This document shows positions 56,275 through 64,000 of a DNA stretch of 64,000 nucleotides, piece after piece. The position numbers and the translations under genes are program-made. A model generated the notes under the pieces. The model saw only the letters and a list, made by a program, of their open reading frames with translations, was not told the DNA's origin and did not search any database. Location of the stretch: NCBI GenBank assembly GCA_000151295.1, contig GG745332.1, positions 175,671 through 239,670 on the forward strand, read 5' to 3'. Position 1 is the stretch's first letter. The number at the start of each line of letters is the position of its first letter. Source of the DNA: Allomyces macrogynus ATCC 38327. Lineage: Eukaryota; Blastocladiomycota; Blastocladiomycetes; Blastocladiales; Blastocladiaceae.

Positions 56275-56401
56275 GCATGCATCCTGACAGTAGCATCGCT
56301 TTGATTTGCCTAATATAAATACGTGCCATGGCACGCCTGCATGTCCCCGCACACATGGTGCCTTGATGCTGGACAAAAGAGCTCCAGGATCGAATGTGCG
56401 A

Positions 56402-56478
56402 GAAGGACGCGGCGATCCGCCCATGAATGGCAATGTGCCTCGAATCCATGGATGGCAATGTGCCTTGAATCCATGATT
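56402..56478 (+). repeat. Two tandem copies of a 27-bp unit
   Basis: The units atg(a/g)atggcaatgtgcct(c/t)gaatcc occur side by side, with about two differences, next to the tRNA-Gly relic. Confidence 0.75.
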
Positions 56479-56480
56479 AT

Positions 56481-56541
56481 TGCGCCGTCCGGGATTCGAA
56501 CCCGGGAAACCACCTTGGAAGAACCTCTTCACCAACGGTGC
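56481..56541 (-). pseudogene. tRNA-Gly (TCC) relic with an 11-nt deletion
   Basis: On the minus strand a 61-nt tRNA-like sequence has an acceptor stem GCACCGT/ACGGCGC (one A-C mismatch) and discriminator A, a good T arm CCGGGTTCGAATCCCGG, and anticodon loop CTTCCAA (TCC). The 3' anticodon stem GGTGG is present, but its 5' partner CCACC and nearby D-loop bases are absent; the length is 11 nt short of a normal 72. It cannot fold a full cloverleaf, so it is called a relic. Confidence 0.75.
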
Positions 56542-56554
56542 ATGTTTTCCCTTT

Positions 56555-57835
56555 TTCCTTCTTCGGCTTAATGTGGAAAAAGCATCAAGCGTGTGAAAAC
56601 ACGGGTCTCATTTGAGACAAGGCAAGGGCAAAGTGGGATGTTTCACTCATTCTGGGATCTTTCGAAAACTGGTGGGACAGTCAATATGCAAACTGGGATC
56701 AGAAGGCAGAATGTGGGACCAAAAAGATCAATTTGGGAAATGGAAATCAATTTGGGAAATGGAAATCAATTTGGGAAACGTGCTCCAAAGTGGGAAAAGC
56801 ATCATGCGATTGGGACCAAAGTGGACAGCCCAGGGATGAATTTGGGATAAGAGTGGCCCAAAGTGGGACTTGCGACTTAGATGTGGGACTTGCGACTTAG
56901 ACGTGGGAGACACTGCAAGTTTCCAGCATTCTGCCCTTGATGGGCAGAAATCGGCCTCAGCAAAAGAAAGACAGGTCAAGGAAATGCCTTCAGGGCACTT
57001 CACACAGCTTATGTCCAAGAGCAAAATATGTTACTCAACAAAAACAAACAAAATCCACACAACCGCCCTGGGTCCACCGATTTGTTGTTCTTGGACGTCA
57101 ACCTGGTCAACAAGAATGGAACTGGCAGGGGCTGAGATGTGGTGAATGTGGTGACGTTCTGTGGTGACCACAGTTGTGGTCACCATGGAAATGGAAATGC
57201 TGAGCAGAACCGTCTCCAGCTGGCCCAATAATTGCTGGGCGAGCATGCATACAAGGTCACAGTTGAGCAGCAGCAACAGCGACGCATCAATCTTGCACAA
57301 AATCGTCAATGTGAGCCAACTACACAATCAAGAAATGGAAACATGAAACTGTACACCAGCTCCCCATTGAGCACACCAAGCCCCACTTTGATGTAAACCA
57401 CACTGTGCTCTCCTGGAGGTGGATGATGGCGAATTCTGGCTGGTCATTGGATATTGTCAACCAGCCCAACTTGGCAAGGACATTCAACACAGTCACATTC
57501 CCAGACGCTTCACACCAGTCCCACTTTGAACCACTCATTTCCCAACTACATAGCCTGGTTGTCCCACTTTGGTCCATGTTTATCCCAATTCAAGTATGGA
57601 TATCCCACTTTTCGTTTTGGGTTTTCCCACCTTGCATTGGTGATCCCAAACTGTTTTTGGCCATCCCACTTGTTTTTTCAAATGTCCTGAATGAGTTCAC
57701 ATTATCCCACCTGTTTTCACATAATCCCAAAATGGTGCAAGCATCCCACTTTGCACTTGCCTTGCCTCAGTTAAGGCCTGTGATATCCCACATGCTTGAT
57801 GCATTTCCCACTTTGAACCTGAAAAGGAGTGTTTG
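56555..57835. mobile_element. Foldback-like inverted-repeat element (AT-richer)
   Basis: A left arm (about 56555-56920) is the imperfect reverse complement of the right arm (about 57480-57835). The best parts are gagacaaggcaagggcaaag (56610-56633) against its complement near 57750-57775, and gtcccactttg..ccactc at 57521 against 56860. Arms are filled with irregular GTGGGA/TTGGGAAA motifs on the left and TCCCACTTT on the right. A spacer of about 560 bp has a perfect 11-bp hairpin (tggtgaccaca-gt-tgtggtcacca, 57162-57185) near its centre. No transposase was found, so it would be non-autonomous. Confidence 0.6.
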
Positions 57836-57889
57836 CGTCTCTTAGCAGCAATGTTGTTGCACTGCAGCATAAGGGGTTTGCAAAAAATA

Positions 57890-58252
57890 CCTCGTCTCTT
57901 CACCAATGGCACACGAGTTTGCTAATAAACCTCGTCTCTACACCAACGGCGCATGGACATGCTCTGTGGCATTGATTCGTCGACGTTTTTGGGTTGATCG
58001 GGTGGAGGCGGTTGAGTTGGTTGACATTGCTAGCTGCCCCTGTCAATGGCTGCCTGTGTGTTCAAGTTGCTGAAGATGGCAGGCCAGGTGCATGGGCAGA
58101 CAATTTGATATGTTGGAGCTGAACCCCACACCCACTGTGTTGGTTCTCTATTCTTGTTTCTGCAAATTGTTCTCCCAGTGACGGTCGTTAGTTGCGTACG
58201 GTTTGTAGCTGGTCAGCCAATAAACATCGCCCAATGTTCACCAATGGCGCAG
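57890..58252 (-). repeat. Three 5'-half tRNA-Gly-like fragments
   Basis: On the minus strand tRNA-like 5' halves occur at 57890-57915, 57930-57956 and 58221-58252: forms of GCGCCGTTGGTGTAGAG followed by ACGAGGT or similar, in the same orientation as the relic at 56481-56541. They contain an A-box-like core but no B box. The first two also share aata(a)acctcgtctct, so they are a local direct repeat. Confidence 0.6.
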
Positions 58253-58600
58253 GTTAGGGAATTTACCTCTTGGTTGAGGGGATAAAGTCTTGCTGTTCAT
58301 GTGCTGCAAGCTTGAACATTTGTGCTGCAACCCAGGGTCGCTTTCACGCCATTTTTTGAGACCTGCTTTGAGGAGCCAAGAGCATGGTTTGTGGATCAGA
58401 CGCGGAGGTCAAAAATCCTGGTGTGTGTATCAATCCAAAGCATACAGACATGGAAAAGGGGAATCCGGCCCACACACAAGTGATGCTCCAATCGAACATT
58501 GCCCGCGCCGCGCCATCAACACAACCAACAACAAAAGCACTGTCCAAAATCCATCTAAATACAATCTACACGCCCTCTACGGGGAAAATAAATCTTCACT
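57957..58600. other. Gene-free region right of the inverted-repeat element
   Basis: AT-richer than the average for the window and without a supported gene, apart from the tRNA-like fragment at 58221-58252. Ends at the MFS gene stop. Confidence 0.45.
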
Positions 58601-60533
58601 CTACGCGGCTGGCGCCGTCGGTGCGGGCGCAATGCCCACGGCGTTCTTGGCCTTGCCATTCTTGTGCCGCCGGCGCATCTTGGCAAGCACAAACATGAGC
58701 AGCACGCCGAGCCCGGCGAGCGGGAGCATCGAGTAGATGCAGATATCGTAGACGTGCGTTTTGTCGACGCCCTTGTGCCGCTGGGCCTTGATGACGGCCG
58801 TGAAGCCCTAGGAATCGAACAAGGGAATGATGAGCGCCAAGGAAGGGGGAGGGCTAACGAGAACAGGGTGGAGAAGAGACGTACCACGCCGCCAATGACA
58901 CCACCCGACGCCCAACTCGTAATCATGACGCCGTAGAGCGCGCCAAAGTGCTTGGGCCCGAACGACTCGGTAATCAGGCCCGGCACGAGCCCGAGTGCGG
59001 CGCCGTAGGTGGTTGTCAACACCCACATGGAAATGCAGTATACGATAAACATTTCGCCGTGGAATGAGAAGAGCAGCACGACCATACTGATGATCGTCAC
59101 GACAATGCTGGACAGGAAAAGCGGGAACGTGCCGAGCTTGTCGGACAAGCCGCCAAACAGCAGTCGGCCGAGCACGTTGAAGAAGCCGTTGACGCCTACG
59201 ACCCAGGTTGCGGTCGTGGTCGGCTTGCCAAACGCCGACTTGACCATATCGGCCACACGCGAGACCATGACGAGACCGGGAATCACCGACAGGAAGTAGA
59301 CAATGTAGATCATGATGTAGAGCGGCGAGCGCAGTTCCTGGACGAGCGTCAACTCGGGCGCGGCGGGCGCGGTCGTGCCCAATGCGCCCGGTGCCTGGTC
59401 GGTCTCGGCCGGCTTGGTCGTGGGCTTGATCCGCGCCGCAGGAGCGACTGCCGTCACGGACGGGCGGTGCGATCCGAGCCCAGCGACCGCGACGGGGGTC
59501 GGACGCGTCGGCGAGTGCACGCCGCCCGTGGGCTTGTCCGCGTCGGTGATTAGCGAGGGTGGGGCCGGGTACCGCAGCACAAACGACGCGATCAAGTGGA
59601 TGACAAAGTAGGTGATGCCGAGAACAATAAAGCAGTACATGGGCCCGAGCGATTGCAGGAGCGCGGCTTGCGTGAAGGACGCGACCACGGAACCGGCACC
59701 GAACGCGCCGACAGCAATACCCGACGCGAGACCGCGCTTCTCGGGGTACCACCGCTGAAGGACTAGAAACCAAGTACGTGGGTTCAGTCGAGGATCAGCG
59801 CTGCTCATCGACATGGAGCGGCGAACGGAAACGTACCAGCAACGGGGGTAATGTACGCCATGCCGATACCGGCACCGCCAAACAGACCGTAGCCGAGGTA
59901 GAGTATCCATACTTGGTGCACCGCACACCCGAGCGCCGACAGCATTTGGCCAATCAAGAACAGGACAGCGCCCGTGACGGAGACAAAGAAGGGACCGCGC
60001 CGCTCAAGGACGGGGCCAATTAGGCACGATGCGACACCGAAGCAGCCCACAGCCACGTAGAATGTTTCGGAAATCGACTCTTCGGTCGCATCGGCGCCCA
60101 TGACCTCCTTGATTGGGCCATTATACACGGACCTGTGTGGGTGGAGAAATCGCGTCCAAAGTAAGTAAGTAATTCGGTCACGCAATGTTGCGTTGGAATG
60201 GTGGCGAAATGGCATGGTCAGAGCGTGCCGCGCCGATGGACTTCGAGATTCGAGGGGGCGAACGCGCACCAGGCATAGAAGGATCCCTGGAGTGATGGAG
60301 CATCACGGCCAAATCAGAAAAGGCATCGACACGCTGAAAAAAAACCGAGACAACCGTGGATCGCTACGACCAGCACATACCACACAGACTTGGATGACGA
60401 TACACGCTGGGATCAGCATCCACCGCTTGAACGGGACATGGCCGGCAATGAGGAACTTTTCCTTTTCGATGTCGGCGAGCGTGCGGCGTGACCGCGTGTC
60501 GGAAAAGTGGTTGGCGAGCCAGTTGCCGCCCAT
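58601..60533 (-). CDS. Major facilitator transporter, OFA/monocarboxylate-like
   Basis: Exons: 60533-60381, 60132-59837, 59762-58885 and 58807-58601. The start MGGNWLANHFSDTRS is chosen as the first ATG after a TATA box. A cytosolic N-terminus leads to TM1 (WMLIPACIVIQVCV) and then, after the intron, SVYNGPI. TM segments follow, with GPFFVSVTGAVLFLIGQML, LGYGLFGGAGIGMAYITP and the OFA-like RWYPEKRGLASGIAVGAFG. A Pro/Thr-rich central loop separates six C-terminal helices, with NGFFNVLGRLLFGGLSDKLG and FGPKHFGALYGVM. OFA proteins exchange oxalate/formate or other monocarboxylates; substrate unknown. The first joint (60381/60132) is out of phase by one base with the evident GTATGT and CACAG sites; others are in phase. 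Confidence 0.85.
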
Positions 60534-60662
60534 GGTGCTGGTAGGATCGGACGCGCCGTCGTAGTCGCCGTCGAGGTAAGGGTGGTAGTCGTTGTCGTCA
60601 GAGCGCGCCGAACCGCAGGGAGAAGAGATCGCGGCATCCAGGGCGCAGGGGGTCGATGTGAC

Positions 60663-60669
60663 TTTATAC
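60663..60669 (-). promoter_or_regulatory. Possible TATA box of the MFS gene
   Basis: GTATAAAG on the minus strand about 130 bp before the ATG at 60533. Confidence 0.5.
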
Positions 60670-62126
60670 CGCGGCGCGCGTCCGCTTCGCCGTCGCCATA
60701 GATTCGACGTGCGTGTCGCGGGTGATGTCGGGGCGCCATGGGCGCCAAGCGCGCGTGCAGCGGGGGCGAGGACGGGCGGGGACAAATCGAAGTGGGGCAA
60801 GTGCGCGCCATGCTGGCATGCAACTCGGTCGCGAATTTCATCGGTTGGGAGCGCGCAAGGGACCAGTGATCACGGCCGACCGACCGTGTCGCGTCCATGC
60901 TGGCGATGCTGTGCTGGTCCTGCTTGAGGTTTTGGCCATCCGCATGGTCGCGCCTTCGTTCGATAACATGCCTGTCGATTCCTGTCGATTCCCGCGCACA
61001 GAGACGGTGGCGTGGCGGTCGTCGAGACTCACGCAGGTCGCGCGAAACGTTTTGCCTTCGACGTTGCGTGCGGTACGGGGGGTTTGGCGACGGGATCGGG
61101 TGGACAAGTCGCGCGCGCGTGGGGGCAAGGCAATCGTGATCAACCAGGTCGGGCTGGCGCGGTCGACGGTCGCGCGCCGTCGGGGTACTGGGCGACGCCA
61201 GAGACCCTCTGCGTTGGCGCCTTTCGGTTTGCCTCGAGCAAGCCGCGAACAACGGGCGGTCGCGAAAGAAAGTGATCCAATCCTTGTTACGCGATAGGAG
61301 CAGATCGTTGCCCCCAACAATCAGCAAACCGAGGACGAAGCGACCGTGGTCGTCGAGGATTTCGAGCGCGTGCGCGCGTGTCTGCGTTGGTGGCAGCACC
61401 CCATGACGCACGGTGCGTCGGTCAGGATAGATCGGTCGTGAATCCAAAAAGTTGGCGGGGAGACATTTTCGTGATCGCTGGGAGACCGACTGGACAAACG
61501 CAAACGGTGGATGAAATGTTGACGTCGGTTGCAAGTGCCGTGTTCCGAAAAGTGCAGGCCGATATGGCGCCACCGCACGAACAGTGGCGACAACCCGCTC
61601 TCCGAGCCGAAGAGGCCGAAGCCAAGCGCATTTCTCAAGTTTCCCGGATGCAAAACGGTGGCGCGCCACCGCAAAGATGCCTCGAGAAGTGCCCTGGAAA
61701 GTGCATGGATGGCGTAGAAGGAAGTGTGGCGCTTTTCGGTTCAAGTTTGCCCCGACCAGACGACGTTGGGTCAAATCGACTCGCAAATTATTGACTGGCC
61801 GCGACCAGCGCGACCAGCGAGGGGCCAGCGACTCGCAGCGAGGTCGCCGCGCTCTTTGCGAGGAGTTGCACCGCGGTTGGCCATGTCGACAAAGTGCGCT
61901 CAAGTAAGCTTGCGACGGAGCTGGGCACGCAAGGGCAGTAGGCCATATCACGCGAAGATCACGAGCTGCATGCCAATCAACTGCGAGATGACTGCCTTCG
62001 GCTGCGAGTCAACCACTCAACGACGACCATTTTCGACCACCGGCTGCCTGCGCGTGCCCACGAAACGCGACTGCCGGCAATCTAAACTCGGCCACATTTG
62101 CCAAGGACCAAACCCGACCAATCAAA
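60670..62126. other. Divergent intergenic region MFS - LSM5
   Basis: About 1.45 kb, with frames on both strands (61378-61907 +, 60413-61951 -) that look like composition-driven open frames. No domain or RNA gene recognised. Confidence 0.45.
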
Positions 62127-62851
62127 ATGGCTGCCGTCCCTCAGATGCTCCCGCTCGGTTTGGATCTTTGGTTTCGTCACACGTGAACCTGGGCGCGTCG
62201 ATCATGGACCAGCAGAAAGCTTACTTGAGTATGATTTGTGCTGTTCTTCCAGAGCTCATCGACAAGTGCATCGGCTCGCGCTTGTGGGTCATCATGAAGT
62301 CGGAAAAGGAGTTCACAGGCACGCTGGTTGGCTTCGACGACTTTGTCAGTACGTGCCGCGCTCCTTGGCAAAAAGAGCATCTATTTCTCGTTGCGGGTAC
62401 CAGTGTTGGGCGCGAATTCTGTGACGGATCTAATGATCACTTTGCTCCGTGCCATAGACATGGTGCTCGAGGATGTGACTGAGTTGTACGCTTCGCATCA
62501 CTTCCTATTCGGGTGGAGAAAGTGTCTTCGCCTGGATGACCATGCTCACCACTCTTCTTGCTCGGACCGACAGCACCAAGACGCCGACAGGCTTCACGAC
62601 GACCAAGCTGTCCCAGATCCTGCTCAACGGCAACAACATCGTCATGGTGCGCATGTCCGGTTGTGATACGTTTCGCTCGCTCAATGCTAATACTTGTCCA
62701 CTCGTTTTCTTATTTCTTATCCCTGTTTGTTGCGTACACCACGTCTAGATGGTCCCGGGCGGCGAGTACGTTCTCTCTCAGCGACCACTGACCAGCCCGA
62801 ACCGCAAACTCACGACGTTGTTGCTCTGGTAGAGGTCCGACGGCTGCATAA
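62127..62851 (+). CDS. LSM5: U6 snRNA-associated Sm-like protein LSm5
   Basis: Six exons: 62127-62157, 62253-62348, 62458-62485, 62574-62646, 62749-62765 and 62833-62851, all in phase, encoding 87 residues. Spliced protein begins [20 protein letters not shown], has Sm motif 1 ([21 protein letters not shown] then MVLEDVTEF) and Sm motif 2 ([18 protein letters not shown]), ending TAA at 62851. LSm5 is part of the LSm2-8 ring on U6 snRNA and the LSm1-7 ring in mRNA decay. Exons 3, 5 and 6 are only 28, 17 and 19 nt. Without the 67-nt last intron the frame would read an unrelated tail after GGE, whereas the spliced GGEGP agrees with the family end. Donors: GTTTGG, GTACGT, GTACGC, GTGCGC and GTACGT. 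Confidence 0.93.
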
Positions 62852-63101
62852 CCTGCTGCTCTTGTCGCTTCGGGTTGTGGCCGTCCATGTACATAAAATT
62901 CGTTTTTGCGCGGCCTTCGCTTCTAGGTCAAAATGTTCGCTTGGCTCGACTTCTGTATTTCACCCTAATCTAAACCCCAACAAGCAGCAAGCGGAAGACA
63001 ACACAAGACACGACCAGGTCCAAGAAAAAACACAAAGCAAACATCAACCAAACAGGAACGCGCGCGCACGACTCGGTGGGCTGGTACCAGACAACGAGAC
63101 C

Positions 63102-64000
63102 CTACTCGCCATCGCTATCCATGTCGACATCGTCCGCGGCCGTTCCACCCTCGCCGGCACCCGCACCGTCCCCCTGCTCCTCGTCGTCATCGTCATCGTC
63201 ATCCTCTCCTTGTTTCCTGCGCCCCTTCTTCCGCTTCCCCGCATTCCCCTCCGCCGCGGCCGCGGCCGCTGCCGCCGCATGCGCAGCCTGCGCCGCCGCC
63301 GCCGACTTCCACAACGTATCCTTGACATACGCAAAGAACAAGTCGTCCCCCGGTACATCCAAATCCGGCGGCAACTCGAACCCCTTGGCCTGCGCGGCCG
63401 CACGGACCCCATCCACAACCGTCCGCAACCGCTGTTCTCGCGCGCGCAAGAACAGGATATAGTCGTGCGCGGTCTTGAGCACGGCCGTCTTGGCAATCAA
63501 CTTCCCGTCCGGTTCCGGCGGCGCCGCATCGGCCCCGCCCTTGCGCCGACGACGCGGTGCGGGCGGTGCGCGGACGGGGTTCGGATTGGCTTTGGTTCGG
63601 CGTGCGGTGATACTGAATTGCAACCCCGGGACCAAGCGGCGCAGGTCGTCGAACCCGCACTTGAGGTCGAGACGACGTTTTTGTTCGGCGAGCTTGTGCG
63701 ACGCGCGCTTGTCGCCAGTGTCGGGGGTGGGTGGAGGTGGAGCGGAACTGGTGGAGGGGATGCCCGAGGAGGTCGCTTGCCACTCGCGCAGGAGCAGGCC
63801 GTCGGCGAGCCCGAGCGGCGCGAGTCCCCGACCTCTGGGATGTCGACTTCGTGCCTGATGGACCGGCCCTCCACCCCGGGGCAGGGACCACGCTTACCGA
63901 GCACGGGGCCACCGAGGTCGAGCACACCATCGCGTCGAACCAGCACGGGCCACACGTGGTGCTGCAGAAACTCCATGAGGAAGCGGCGCAAGCGGGCATG
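63102..64000 (-). CDS. bHLH transcription factor, N-terminus beyond the window
   Basis: Two exons are visible: one from the right edge to about 63890 (RRFLMEFLQHHVWPVLVRRDG..., ending GGPVLG) and one from about 63840 to the stop at 63102, joined by a GTAAGC...CAGAG intron in phase. The bHLH domain has the basic part HKLAEQKRRLDLK, helix 1 CGFDDLRRLVPG, a long loop (with Arg/Pro/Gly-rich insert) and helix 2 KLIAKTAVLKTAHDYILFL. A Leu-containing extension RAREQRLRTVVDGVR could be a short zipper. The tail is Ala-rich, then basic (GKRKKGRRK) and ends in an acidic run. Target genes unknown; the long loop resembles some fungal and Mlx-like factors. The true start is outside the window. Confidence 0.82.

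Noticed and set aside
54862..56535. 557-codon minus-strand frame opposite SER1
   Set aside because: Antisense of a well-conserved aminotransferase; Arg/His-rich composition typical of antisense GC-rich frames.

Overview
This window looks like nuclear DNA from a fungus. It is GC-rich, its genes are cut by short spliceosomal introns, and it encodes fungal-type proteins: lanosterol synthase, a PacC/Rim101 zinc-finger factor, an Slt2-type MAP kinase, a Vts1/Smaug SAM protein, an F-box/Sec10 recyclin, mitochondrial processing peptidase beta and Get3. The base composition and the intron style (5' splice sites mostly GTACGY or GTGCGY) would suit an early-diverging zoosporic fungus such as a blastocladiomycete, but that placement is inference. 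A run of N (45782-46339) shows this is a draft assembly.

Layout, left to right. A partial coiled-coil gene (1-1554, -) is followed by MPP-beta (+), Vts1 (-), Slt2 MAPK (-), ribosomal protein L26 (-) and a Bmt6-like rRNA methyltransferase (+). Next come lanosterol synthase (-) head to head with GET3 (+), TRM9 (+), a predicted mitochondrial protein (-) and tRNA-Trp (+). PacC (-) and an ACBD5-like acyl-CoA-binding protein (-) follow; the latter is head to head with an LEA-like protein (+). Then: a decayed repeat, an auxin-efflux-carrier-family transporter (-), an ABCC transporter (+), a second and longer copy of the repeat, a Thr/Pro/Arg-rich repeat protein (-), mitochondrial ribosome recycling factor (-), recyclin-1 (+, with the gap), PP2C phosphatase (-), a WW-RhoGAP protein (-) and phosphoserine aminotransferase (+). 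The right end has a tRNA-Gly relic beside an AT-richer inverted-repeat element, an OFA-like MFS transporter (-), LSM5 (+) and a bHLH factor (-, running off the window).

The genes are mostly unrelated housekeeping and signalling genes, as is usual for a eukaryotic chromosome; there is no operon and no biosynthetic cluster. Slt2, the RhoGAP protein, PacC and PP2C all belong to stress or cell-surface signalling in other fungi, and the LEA-like gene suggests desiccation tolerance. Nothing links them here beyond proximity.

The least ordinary parts are the foldback-like element with tRNA-Gly fragments (56481-58252), the duplicated gene-relic unit (about 28255-29480 and 36985-38820), the repeat protein whose repeats stay open in several frames of both strands, LSM5 built from micro-exons, and several exon junctions that need either ultra-short introns or one-base corrections. 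I did not see a clearly new multi-gene system.
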